DNA from: Bradyrhizobium sp. Ce-3 | GTDB lineage: Bacteria > Pseudomonadota > Alphaproteobacteria > Rhizobiales > Xanthobacteraceae | Direction: 5' to 3' | DNA length: 64,000 bases | Assembly (NCBI RefSeq): GCF_022835695.1 | Contig: NZ_BQUV01000008.1 | Span: forward strand, 1-64,000 | In this document: in pieces, positions 7,872 through 16,241 of the stretch | Layout of the letters: each line of letters begins with the position of its first letter | Position numbering within the stretch: position 1 is the stretch's first letter | Made by a program: the position numbers and the translations under genes | The notes under the pieces: generated by a model | What the model was told of the DNA's origin: nothing | The model's input: only the letters and a program-made list of their open reading frames with translations | Database searches by the model: none

Positions 7872-9146
7872 ATGAACGTCCAGACTGCCATCCGTGCCGA
7901 TCGGGCCGAGCTAGAGCGCCACGCGCGCGAGGAAGCCTATTCGACACCTCTGCAGGACTTCCATCCCGGCGCGCCGCGCCTGTTTCAGAACGACACGCTG
8001 TGGCCGTGGTTCGAGCGGCTGCGCAAGGAAGCGCCGGTGCACTACTGCACCAACGCGCCGATCGAGCCGTATTGGTCGGTGGTGAAGTACAACGACATCA
8101 TGCATGTCGACACCAGCCACGGCATCTTCTCCTCGGATTCCACGCTCGGAGGCATCTCGATCCGCGACGTGCCGCCAGGCTACGACTATCCGAGCTTCAT
8201 CGCGATGGACCAGCCGAAGCACGCCCATCAGCGCAAGACCGTGTCGCCGATGTTCACGCCCACCCATCTCGACGAGCTGGCCAAGCTGATCCGGCAGCGC
8301 TCGCAAAGCGTGCTCGACAATTTGCCGCGCAACGAGACCTTCAACTTCGTCGAACGTGTCTCGATCGAGCTGACGACGCAGATGCTCGCGACGCTGTTCG
8401 ATTTCCCCTGGGAGGAGCGGCGCAAGCTGACGCGCTGGTCCGACGTGTCCACCGCGCTGCCGAAGAGCGGCATCGTCAATTCGCCGGAAGAGCGGCGGCA
8501 GGAAATGGACGAGTGCTACGCCTATTTCTCCAAGCTGTGGAACGAGCGCGTCAACTCGGCCCCGCGCAACGATCTGCTGTCGATGATGGCGCATAGCGAC
8601 GCCACCCGGCATATGGATCCCGACAATCTGATGGGCAACATCATCCTGCTGATCGTCGGCGGCAACGACACCACGCGCAACACCATGAGCGGCTCGGTGC
8701 TGGCGCTGCACGAGCATCCCGACCAATTCCAGAAGCTGAAACAGAACCCCGCGCTGATCGACACCATGGTGCCGGAGGTGATCCGCTGGCAGACGCCGCT
8801 GGCGCATATGCGGCGCACCGCGCTGCAGGACACCGAGATCGGCGGCAAGACGATCAAGAAAGGCGACCGCGTCGTGATGTGGTACGTCTCCGGCAACCGC
8901 GACGACGAGGTGATCGACCGTCCCGACGAGTTCATCATCGATCGCGCCCGGCCGCGCATCCATCTGTCGTTCGGCTTCGGCATCCATCGCTGCGTCGGCA
9001 TGCGACTCGCCGAGCTGCAGCTCAAGATCGTCTGGCAGGAGATGCTGAAGCGCTTCGACCGCATCGAGGTGGTCGGCGAGCCGAAGCGGGTTTATTCCAG
9101 CTTCGTGCGCGGCATCGAGAACCTGCCGGTGCGCATCCCGGGCTGA
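7872..9146 (+). CDS. cyp153: Cytochrome P450, CYP153 family (second copy)
   Basis: 424 aa, with the same landmarks as its neighbour: VGGNDTTRN (I helix), PEVIRWQTPLAHMRR (K helix) and SFGFGIHRCVGMRLAEL (haem loop). The two proteins are clear tandem paralogues, near-identical through the I and K helices and the haem loop but different in the N-terminal 30 residues and the substrate-recognition stretches (GAGGLVATED against KSGIVNSPEE). The gap between them is 30 bases, so they are probably one transcript. Likely a terminal hydroxylase with a different chain-length preference from the first copy; that is inference. Confidence 0.93.
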   Translation: MNVQTAIRADRAELERHAREEAYSTPLQDFHPGAPRLFQNDTLWPWFERLRKEAPVHYCTNAPIEPYWSVVKYNDIMHVDTSHGIFSSDSTLGGISIRDVPPGYDYPSFIAMDQPKHAHQRKTVSPMFTPTHLDELAKLIRQRSQSVLDNLPRNETFNFVERVSIELTTQMLATLFDFPWEERRKLTRWSDVSTALPKSGIVNSPEERRQEMDECYAYFSKLWNERVNSAPRNDLLSMMAHSDATRHMDPDNLMGNIILLIVGGNDTTRNTMSGSVLALHEHPDQFQKLKQNPALIDTMVPEVIRWQTPLAHMRRTALQDTEIGGKTIKKGDRVVMWYVSGNRDDEVIDRPDEFIIDRARPRIHLSFGFGIHRCVGMRLAELQLKIVWQEMLKRFDRIEVVGEPKRVYSSFVRGIENLPVRIPG

Positions 9147-9187
9147 GGACAGGCTTGCGCCGGTCGGCGCACGCCAACCTGGGTATA

Positions 9188-9583
9188 TCAAAACTGGAAT
9201 GGGACGACCGAAACGGAGACGGCGCCATCAGACGCCTGCTGGACCGTGAAGTCGATCTCCTTCGAGGCCTTGGTATCGCCGACACTGACCGAGATCGCGC
9301 CGCTGCATTGCAGCGTTCGCTTGTCGGCGCTCACCGACGTCGTCACAATCCTCTCGCCGAGAAGATAGAGCGGCTTGGCGGTGTCCGCATTGGCCGGCGC
9401 CGCGGAATTCTTTGCGGCGTAGTTGACCAGGGGATTGCGGTGGTCGTCCGCTACGGTCCGCAGCACCGCATTGCGCGTTTCGATCGAATCACAATCGAGC
9501 TTGTCGCCGCAGCCACCGAGCAGAAGCAGCAACGGAACGCCGCAAACGGCAAGCGATCGACCACGGGAATTCAACATCCACAT
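9188..9583 (-). CDS. Small lipoprotein, 131 aa
   Basis: The N-terminus carries a lipoprotein signal (GVPLLLLLGGC, lipidated cysteine at about residue 25), so the mature protein is probably anchored to a membrane and faces the periplasm. The remaining 105 residues look like a small beta domain with an internal Cys pair (KLDCDSIE, RTLQCSG). It is convergent with the second P450 gene, with about 40 bases between. Two in-frame ATG codons lie at 9583 and 9577, neither with a strong ribosome site. Family not recognised. Confidence 0.75.
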   Translation of the reverse strand: MWMLNSRGRSLAVCGVPLLLLLGGCGDKLDCDSIETRNAVLRTVADDHRNPLVNYAAKNSAAPANADTAKPLYLLGERIVTTSVSADKRTLQCSGAISVSVGDTKASKEIDFTVQQASDGAVSVSVVPFQF

Positions 9584-9840
9584 TGCTTCGGGCAGTTGAC
9601 GACAATCGGCAACGGGTCCGGTGCAGCATCGTTCCTATCTGGCACGGCTCTGACACGATCGCCGATTTTGGGCCGATATGCGGGACTTGCGTAGGCAGAA
9701 TAGCCTTAGAATGTCCTTGGCTGCGCGCGCGATCGGCCCTATGTCTGCCGGTCACGGTTGTTTGACACGTCGCCCCAGATCGCTGCCTTGTCCGGTGTGC
9801 TGTTCGGTGACGTCTTGCAGTTTGGGCCAGTTGACGGGAC
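9584..9840. other. Divergent intergenic region
   Basis: About 257 bases between the lipoprotein gene (minus) and the TPR-methyltransferase gene (plus). It must hold both promoters, but I cannot point to a specific box. Confidence 0.4.
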
Positions 9841-11676
9841 ATGAACCGAAAAGAACGGCGTGCGGCCGGTAAGCGACAGGACGCGTCCAGTAAAAGCACA
9901 ACTGCTTTCGGCGCCGCCGGCGTCAGCATTGCAGGCCTTGCCGCCGAGGCCAGCCGCTTCTACGGAATGCGCCGCTTCAACGAAGCGCAGGAGATCTGCC
10001 GGCACATTCTCGCGCGCGAGCCCGGCCATGTGCAGAGCCTCAATCTTCTCGGCCTGATGGTGCAGGCGGCCGGCGATCATCGGGCCGCCGCGAAGCTGTT
10101 CACGAAAGCAATCGCCGCCGACGAGGTCAACGCCGCGTGCCACTACAACGCCGGCAATTCGTACCAGGCACTGGGCAATCGCGCCAAGGCGGCCGCGCAT
10201 TTCAGCAAGGCGCTGGCGCTCGGCATGGATGCCAAGGCGGTCGGCTTCATCCTGCAGAGCCCGACCGTCACCCGCTATATCGAGCGGATTGCCGGCAAAT
10301 GGCCGCTCCCGATGACCACCGCCGAACTGTTCGGCACCGACAGCATCGCCCCGCTCGCGGGCGACCTGTTCCTGCGTGCTGCGCTGGAAGCCACGACGCT
10401 GGCGAGCATGCAGCTCGAGGTGCTGCTGGGATATGCGCGGGCCGAACTGTTGCGGCGTGCGAGCGATCAGAACGCAGTGGACGACGAGATCGTCGGCTTT
10501 GCCTGCGCGCTCGCCCGGCAATGCTTCATCAACGAATATGCCTGCGGACAAACCGAGGCGGAAAGCGAACTTGCCGGCGCATTGCGCGATCGGCTGCTGC
10601 ACGACCTCGCATCAGGGGCTGCGATCGCGCCGCTCACGCTGGCGGTGGTGGCGGCGTATTTTCCGCTTCATGCCCTGCCCGCGGCGGATGCGCTGCTGCT
10701 GCACGACCGGCCCGCGGCCACGGCCGGCCTGCTAAAGGTGCAGCTTCGCGAGCCACGCGAGGAGACGGACGATCGCAGCACAATTGCGACGCTGACCCCG
10801 ATCAGGAACGACATCTCCGTCGAGGTGATGCGCCAGTACGAGGAAAATCCCTATCCGCGCTGGACCGTGAATCCGCTGACGGCCTTCACCGCCGACCGGG
10901 CGCGCGGGCGAACCGTCGCGACCGCGGAACAGCAGGCCGAGCGGGATATCCTGATCGCGGGGTGCGGCACCGGCTCGCACGCGATCCAGATCGCGCAGGT
11001 CTATCCGAACGCGCGCCTGCTCGCGGTCGACATCAGCATGACCAGCCTCGCCTATGCGCGCCGCAAGACGCGCGAGCTCGGCTTGCGCAACATCGAGTAC
11101 GCCCAGGCGGACATCCTGGAATTGGGCTCGCTCGGCCGCAGCTTCGACAGCATCGAGTCGGTCGGCGTGCTGCACCATCTTGCCGAGCCTTTTGCCGGCT
11201 GGCGGGTGCTGGTCACGCTGCTGCGGCCCGGCGGCACGATGCGCATCGGGCTGTACAGCGAGCTGGCGCGCCGTGTCATCGTCGAGGCTCGCGCCCGCAT
11301 CGCGGCACGCGGCTATCGTGCCACCACCGAGGATATCCGACGCTGCCGGCAGGACATCTTCCGCGAAGCCGAGCAATGGAAACCGCTGATCGGCGCCAAG
11401 GACTTCTACAGCATCAGCGGCTGCCGCGATCTGCTGTTCAACGTGATGGAGCATCGCCTGACGATCCCCGAGATCGCGGCCTTCCTGAACCAACATGGCC
11501 TGACGTTCGGGGGCTTCGAGCCGTTTGACGATCCGGCGGTGCTCGAGCAATTCCGCAAGCAGTTTGCGGGCGCGGCCGACGAGACCAATCTCGATCAATG
11601 GCACCGCTTCGAGCTCGATCACCCCGAGACGTTCTGGGACATGTACGTGTTCACGGCGGGCAAGAAAGCGCACTGA
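9841..11676 (+). CDS. TPR domain-class I SAM methyltransferase fusion protein
   Basis: 611 aa. The basic start MNRKERRAAGKR is typical of a rhizobial family of TPR-methyltransferases. TPR repeats cover roughly residues 30-135 (EICRHILAREPGHVQSLNLLG, KLFTKAIAADEVNAACHYNAG). A helical linker follows to about 340. The methyltransferase domain begins near residue 370 with the SAM motif DILIAGCGTGSHAIQIA, then LLAVDISMTSLAYA and the motif VGVLHHLAEP. The TPR part probably selects a protein or glycan partner and the C-terminal part methylates it; the substrate is unknown. The C-terminal segment (NQHGLTFGGFE) resembles that of related methyltransferases. The gene stands alone. Confidence 0.88.
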   Translation: MNRKERRAAGKRQDASSKSTTAFGAAGVSIAGLAAEASRFYGMRRFNEAQEICRHILAREPGHVQSLNLLGLMVQAAGDHRAAAKLFTKAIAADEVNAACHYNAGNSYQALGNRAKAAAHFSKALALGMDAKAVGFILQSPTVTRYIERIAGKWPLPMTTAELFGTDSIAPLAGDLFLRAALEATTLASMQLEVLLGYARAELLRRASDQNAVDDEIVGFACALARQCFINEYACGQTEAESELAGALRDRLLHDLASGAAIAPLTLAVVAAYFPLHALPAADALLLHDRPAATAGLLKVQLREPREETDDRSTIATLTPIRNDISVEVMRQYEENPYPRWTVNPLTAFTADRARGRTVATAEQQAERDILIAGCGTGSHAIQIAQVYPNARLLAVDISMTSLAYARRKTRELGLRNIEYAQADILELGSLGRSFDSIESVGVLHHLAEPFAGWRVLVTLLRPGGTMRIGLYSELARRVIVEARARIAARGYRATTEDIRRCRQDIFREAEQWKPLIGAKDFYSISGCRDLLFNVMEHRLTIPEIAAFLNQHGLTFGGFEPFDDPAVLEQFRKQFAGAADETNLDQWHRFELDHPETFWDMYVFTAGKKAH

Positions 11677-11805
11677 AACGGCATTCCGCCACGCCAAGGT
11701 CGTCGCATCAATATTGATCAACCTCCAAGCGAGTTTTCGCTTGCGTGCTTGGCCAAACATAAACAAGAATGGATATCCGGGCTGAGGCCGCTGTTGTGCA
11801 ACCGC

Positions 11806-11931
11806 GACTGCGCCCGGCCGCGTGTCTATTTGCCTTTCGCCTCCACTTCCACCGCTGCGTCGACATGGGCCTCGCCGAGTTGCAGCGCCGAATCGTATGA
11901 CGAGATGCTGAAGCAGTTCGCGCGCTCGTGA
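11806..11931 (+). pseudogene. Remnant of a P450 gene (haem-loop and L-helix region), frameshifted
   Basis: Three short pieces in two frames line up in order with the C-terminal region of the intact P450s at 6.6-9.1 kb. DCARPRVYLPFA (frame of 11806) matches DRARPRIHLSFG. FAFRLHFHRCVDMGLAELQ (frame of 11829) matches FGFGIHRCVGMRLAELQ with one extra residue and runs to a stop at 11898-11900. YDEMLKQFAR, back in the first frame, matches WQEMLKRFDR. The conserved HRCV haem cysteine is still there. Nothing recognisable of the rest of the P450 lies upstream. This looks like a decayed fragment left by duplication or gene loss. It lies in the 430-base gap before the orphan gene at 12109. Confidence 0.75.
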
Positions 11932-12108
11932 TGAATTGCTTCCAGTTCAGAGCGAGGACTGAGGTCCGGCATGCTGCATCACACCGGCGATCGCGTGCGG
12001 CAATTGAGAGGCTTCGGCTGGCGGCTGATACAGGAGAGGAGTCGGACGTCGAAGCATTGATGCAGGTTTTTTCCGGTCTCAAGCCAATACCCTTGAAGGA
12101 AATCGCTA

Positions 12109-14322
12109 ATGACCTCTCCACGTGCAATCCCGACCGCAGTCGATGTGTATGCGCAAGCGGCTCCTTGGACTAACGCTACACCGACCCGCATTTTGAAAAC
12201 CACCGCGATCCCGGTTTCATTGCCTTCCAACGGATGTACCTGGACCGCAAGCACCGCGCAGTTCAGCTCCGTCTCCGTTCCCGATCCGACAACAGGACAA
12301 CAATATTTTTGCCTTGCCGTCCAGGGGACGGGGATGCGCTATGACTTTGGCCTCAACGCGGTGCCGATACAAGGGCATCCAAGCGTAGTTCAGGGAGCAT
12401 TCCTCTTCGACACCGAAGACGGCGGGATCTCCACATTTTACGGGTGGACCTACGTTATCGACCCAACCAGTGGCGCCCATTATTTCATCTGCGCCGCGTC
12501 TACCAGCGCACCGAGCAACCGCCTGTATTGGAGCTGCCTGACGCAGACCTACAAATTCTTTCCGCCGATCATGAAGCCTTACCAACCAAGCTCCGGCACG
12601 GGAGCGCAGGGGGTTTGGTCAATCGGCGACACCATCTGGTTTGCAAAACAGGACAATACGCTTTGGCAAATCTCCCTCGCCGACATGCTCGCAAACAAGA
12701 CCACCTCGCTGCAGCAGGTCAGCTCGACAGGGATTGTTCAAGCCGTCATTGCCGACGGCGCGACGTCGCCGACTTGCTACGTACTTGCGGCGGTCGCGAG
12801 CGGTGATGGCTACGACCTCGTCGAGTTCCCGGCGGGCAGCCCGGCAAATGCCGTAACGATCCAATCGGGCTTCAGTCCTGGCGGAATCAAGACGACCCCT
12901 GACGGCGCCGTGTGGAAGGTCATCTCCGATCTGAATCCCAACGATCTCCAGCAGCCGAAGTCGGAAGTCGCCTTACTTGTCCCGAGTTGCCCGATCAACG
13001 GTCGTGTCCCCGCGTGGGTCGATCCATTTGCCAACGCCGATCCATCTCTTTATGCGACCGGACTGACGCAAACCATCATGGACGCGATTCCGCTGTCCGC
13101 CACGGACGTTTTGCTTTTAACGACAGCGAATGCGAGTTCTTACGACCCAACGATGGGGTTTCCCCCGTGGCTGATGACCCGCGTCGCAATCGGGGTCTTT
13201 GATCAGCCGACAGTTCCCTTCAATTCGTACACCGGTGATGCACTGAGCGCCTACACCCAGATCAGCCAGGACCTGATCAAGGCCGACTCAAACGCAAGTG
13301 ACATCAGGGCACTGTATGGCCAGATGTCGTCATCGCAGGCCAGCCAATACTACGCCGCTCTGTCTGCCATGACGGCGCCCTCCGCAGCATGGAGCAGCGT
13401 TCAGAACGACGTTCTGAACGAGTTAGGTGATCTTGTGTCGGCGTCGTCGTTCTGGGATTCGATGTCACAAGTCGTCAGCATACAAAGTCAGATCAAGTCA
13501 TTGGCGGCGGGTTACGTCGCAAACAGTCTTGCGATTCCGACGACGGCAACCTTGAAGGAGAATACCCCCGGCACCGTCAACGCGTTGAGCATTGCCGCGC
13601 TCGGGGCAGGAGGGGGAGCCTCTATTCTGACCTGCGTGGGCGGTTACGTCGCGGTCAGCGCGGCGGCGGATGCAGCGACAATGGGTCTGTTCTCGGCAGG
13701 CGCGGCCATCGTCGGCATGCTGTGTTCGTTCTTCGGATCGCGCGCCACCAACTACTCCATCAACGTGAGCGATCCGATGTATTACATCAGCGCCAAACTC
13801 GGTGATGTTGACGGCGTCCTGGGTCAGACCTTCACGGCAACGCTGAGTACAATTCAATCTTATGCGGAGGCCGGCACCAAGGACGGCGGGATGTTGGCGA
13901 CAGTCGGCGCGCTGTACAGAAACGGCACCTGGACAGCGACTCCGCCCCAATTTGAACCGGGCTCGAATCAGCCACCCACCTCGTTTGAAGCCTATTACAA
14001 CGGGTGCGTGATATCGTTTTTCCAGGCATTCGTGCCCCTCGTCACCGGGATGGACCTCATCATTACGAACATAGGCAGCGATGGCGGCAAGTGGAACACG
14101 TACAAGGGCAAACCAGTTTATATGAGTCCTTCACACACTTGGTGGGATACGACGGGTGACGAGTATCAGGGAGCATTGCTGCAATACGCGTCCAAGAGCG
14201 ACCAAAGCAAACCGCTCGGTCCGGATCTTGACGCTCTTCTGTTCACGACCTGGAGTATTCCTTACGCAGACGTCTTCCAAAACTGGAACATTCCGACCAC
14301 GCCATCCTGGACATCCGGGTGA
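12109..14322 (+). CDS. Orphan 737-aa protein: beta-rich N-terminus, central helical/hydrophobic module
   Basis: I do not recognise this protein. The ATG at 12109 follows AAGGAAATCGCTA. There is no signal peptide. Residues about 1-370 look beta-rich, with WSIGDTIWFAKQDNTLWQISL-type strands like a partial beta-propeller. Residues about 375-480 are predicted helical and rich in Ser/Gln. Residues 492-545 are strongly hydrophobic (GGGASILTCVGGYVAVSAAA, then MGLFSAGAAIVGMLCSFFG), which could form a membrane hairpin. The last 190 residues are Trp/Tyr-rich (HTWWDTTGDEYQG). Codon use is visibly less GC-biased than in neighbouring genes. A helical domain with a hydrophobic hairpin next to a beta domain recalls alpha pore-forming toxins, but I see no family motif. 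It lies alone between a P450 remnant and a repeat-bearing gap, and probably arrived by transfer. Confidence 0.75.
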   Translation: MTSPRAIPTAVDVYAQAAPWTNATPTRILKTTAIPVSLPSNGCTWTASTAQFSSVSVPDPTTGQQYFCLAVQGTGMRYDFGLNAVPIQGHPSVVQGAFLFDTEDGGISTFYGWTYVIDPTSGAHYFICAASTSAPSNRLYWSCLTQTYKFFPPIMKPYQPSSGTGAQGVWSIGDTIWFAKQDNTLWQISLADMLANKTTSLQQVSSTGIVQAVIADGATSPTCYVLAAVASGDGYDLVEFPAGSPANAVTIQSGFSPGGIKTTPDGAVWKVISDLNPNDLQQPKSEVALLVPSCPINGRVPAWVDPFANADPSLYATGLTQTIMDAIPLSATDVLLLTTANASSYDPTMGFPPWLMTRVAIGVFDQPTVPFNSYTGDALSAYTQISQDLIKADSNASDIRALYGQMSSSQASQYYAALSAMTAPSAAWSSVQNDVLNELGDLVSASSFWDSMSQVVSIQSQIKSLAAGYVANSLAIPTTATLKENTPGTVNALSIAALGAGGGASILTCVGGYVAVSAAADAATMGLFSAGAAIVGMLCSFFGSRATNYSINVSDPMYYISAKLGDVDGVLGQTFTATLSTIQSYAEAGTKDGGMLATVGALYRNGTWTATPPQFEPGSNQPPTSFEAYYNGCVISFFQAFVPLVTGMDLIITNIGSDGGKWNTYKGKPVYMSPSHTWWDTTGDEYQGALLQYASKSDQSKPLGPDLDALLFTTWSIPYADVFQNWNIPTTPSWTSG

Positions 14323-14656
14323 ACGGAGGACGCCTCCGATGCTTCCGCTCCCCTATAAGATTCCGGCATAGCTGCGCAGGCAGCCCCGGCATGGCCTAAG
14401 CCAGCGGCAAGAGGACGCGCCAATGCGCATCCCTTGCGGGGAGAGGCTTAGGCCGCCCTCGGCGGCCGTTCTCAACAACGCCGAAGCGGAGCTTCGGCTA
14501 GACGTATCGTTAGCAGCGTTCCGGGTGGAGTCTCCGCGAACGCAGCTATCATCGTATCCGCGGAGACAGCCCCTCACCCCAACCCTCTCCCCGTAAGAAC
14601 GGGGAGAGGGAGCGCAGCGCCGTCACAGCCGCCGTTCGACTTAATCTCACTGCATG
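14323..14656. repeat. Gap with short hairpins and a CTCTCCCC-type palindrome
   Basis: No gene seen. A small hairpin (CGGAGG/CCTCCG, 14324-14338) follows the orphan gene. Further on, CCTCTCCCCGT / ACGGGGAGAGG (about 14582-14612) is a member of the common rhizobial C/G-rich palindrome class, also present at 29.6, 36.6, 49.6 and 56.4 kb. The two flanking genes converge here. Confidence 0.55.
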
Positions 14657-15166
14657 CTAGCGCGCGTGCTGGCCCTTGTTGGTCGGCAACGGGCAATTGG
14701 TGCAGACCCGGTCGTCGCACATCCGGCAGATCGTGAAGCGATCCATTTCCGATGTGTCCTGCCTTGCCAGCAACTCGCGGATCAGCGTCGCGAGCTGCTT
14801 TCGCTCAGTCGACGACAGCACATCGAGCAGCGACGTCACGGCTGAAATCCGCGACGCCAACAGTTCGTCGCGGGACGCGGTGCCTGACGCCGTCAGGTGC
14901 AAGGCGACCTCGCGGCCGTCCTTTCCCGGACGGCGTTCGACGAACCGATCCGACACCAGACGGTCCACCAGCCGCACCGTTCCAGAGTGCGACAGGCCGA
15001 GGATTCGCCTCAGCTTGTCATTGGTCATGCCCTGGCCGTAGCCGATGACGATGAGCGCCGCGGGCGTCTCGCCGCCGCGGCCGACCACCTCGCGCGCGCC
15101 CTGCTCGATGCGATCCATGACGGCGAGCGACAGCGCGCCCAGCAGATTGGCGATTCCGTTTTCCAT
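14657..15166 (-). CDS. MarR family regulator with a four-cysteine C-terminal tail
   Basis: 169 aa from ATG 15166. A winged-helix domain covers about residues 35-105 (LRRILGLSHSGTVRLVDRLV as recognition helix, then VERRPGKDGREVALHLT as wing). After the dimer helices, the tail holds Cys147, Cys150, Cys155 and Cys158 spaced CxxC-x4-CxxC. This suggests a metal or redox site, known in some MarR-like repressors. The gene is divergent from an epoxide-hydrolase-like gene. Two copies of a perfect palindrome fill the space between the starts, so the protein most likely represses both its own gene and the hydrolase. An upstream in-frame start would run through the operators and was rejected. Confidence 0.88.
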   Translation of the reverse strand: MENGIANLLGALSLAVMDRIEQGAREVVGRGGETPAALIVIGYGQGMTNDKLRRILGLSHSGTVRLVDRLVSDRFVERRPGKDGREVALHLTASGTASRDELLASRISAVTSLLDVLSSTERKQLATLIRELLARQDTSEMDRFTICRMCDDRVCTNCPLPTNKGQHAR

Positions 15167-15179
15167 GCCGGGAATAATA

Positions 15180-15232
15180 TGTGCGCTGCGCACAAAAAAC
15201 AACTTGACCTGATATGTGCGCTGCGCACATAT
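15180..15232. promoter_or_regulatory. Paired palindromic operators between marR-like and hydrolase genes
   Basis: TGTGCGC-T-GCGCACA occurs at 15180-15194 and again at 15215-15229, with centres 35 bases apart. The second copy extends to ten-base arms ATATGTGCGC / GCGCACATAT (15212-15232). Symmetric sites of this size in a divergent regulator-target gap are what a MarR dimer binds. The binding itself is inferred. Confidence 0.85.
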
Positions 15233-15260
15233 TTATCCGGGAGAGCAAGGACGACGAAAA

Positions 15261-16172
15261 ATGGAGAGAGCGATGACGATCCGAAGCACCGCATTGGCAA
15301 CGCCTGACGCCGCCGCCAGCGAGCCCGCACTGAAATACGTCCACGCCAACGGCGTGCGGTTTGCCTATCTCGAACAGGGCAGCGGACCGCTCGTCATGTT
15401 CATGCACGGCTTTCCCGACAACGCCTGGTCGTATCGCAAGCAGCTGCAGGTGTTCGCCGATGCCGGCTATCGCGCGGTCGCGCCGTTCCTGCGCGGCTAT
15501 GCGCCGACCGAGATTCCGGCCGACGGCATCTTCGATCCGATCGCGCTGGGCCAGGATCTCGAAGCGCTGATCGCGGCGCTGAGCGACGACGGACGCGCCT
15601 GCGTCGTCGGCATGGATTGGGGCGGCACCTCGACCTTCCAGGCGCTGGCCACGGCGCCGTCGGCGATCAAGGCCGCGGTGGTCATGAACACCGCGCACCC
15701 GATCACGATCCCAAGCCTCAGGAGCGATCCCGATGCCGTTCGATCGGTCTTCCACGTCTATTTCTTTACGGTGCCTGGCGCTCACTCAGCGGTCAACATC
15801 GAGGGACTTCCCTTCGTCGACTACCTTTGGAAGCTGTGGTCGCCAACCCTAGCGAACGACGCGCATCTCCGCTCGGTCAAGCAGACGCTCTCTTCTCCCG
15901 GCACCATGAAGGCGGCGCTGAAATACTACAACGGCCTGGTCGATGCGGGCGTTGCGGGCCGGCTGCCGATCAACGACATGCATACGCCGACGCTGACGAT
16001 CTATGGCGGCAACGATCCGACCGTGCGGTATTCGATCAAGGAAGAGCCGCTCTTCAAGGGGCCACATCGGCGCGTTGTGCTGCCCGATGTCGGACACTTC
16101 CCGCATCTCGAGCGTGAGGCCGAGGTCACCGGTCTGATCATGGACTGGTTCACCACGCACGCCGCCGACTGA
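15261..16172 (+). CDS. Alpha/beta hydrolase, epoxide hydrolase / haloacid dehalogenase-like
   Basis: About 303 aa. The oxyanion loop is MHGFPDNAWSYRKQ. The nucleophile elbow is VVGMDWGGTS, with an aspartate in place of serine, the mark of epoxide hydrolases and haloalkane/fluoroacetate dehalogenases. The third acid is likely in YGGNDPTV and the catalytic histidine in DVGHFPHLE. Between them a cap domain contains YFFTVPGAH. Likely reaction: hydrolytic opening of an epoxide or removal of a halide through an aspartyl ester. The start could be ATG 15261 or 15273; both have a purine-rich site nearby. It is under the control of the divergent MarR-like gene, judged by the operators just upstream. 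Confidence 0.87.
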   Translation: MERAMTIRSTALATPDAAASEPALKYVHANGVRFAYLEQGSGPLVMFMHGFPDNAWSYRKQLQVFADAGYRAVAPFLRGYAPTEIPADGIFDPIALGQDLEALIAALSDDGRACVVGMDWGGTSTFQALATAPSAIKAAVVMNTAHPITIPSLRSDPDAVRSVFHVYFFTVPGAHSAVNIEGLPFVDYLWKLWSPTLANDAHLRSVKQTLSSPGTMKAALKYYNGLVDAGVAGRLPINDMHTPTLTIYGGNDPTVRYSIKEEPLFKGPHRRVVLPDVGHFPHLEREAEVTGLIMDWFTTHAAD

Positions 16173-16241
16173 ACAGTCGCGCCGCAAGCCGCGGTCGCGT
16201 CCGTCAAGACCTTTCAATTTCCCCGAGAAGGAGTGCGCGCA

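Noticed and set aside
12109-14322. Insecticidal Cry-type toxin
   Set aside because: There is a helical hydrophobic module, but I see none of the Cry conserved blocks and the order of domains is the wrong way round.
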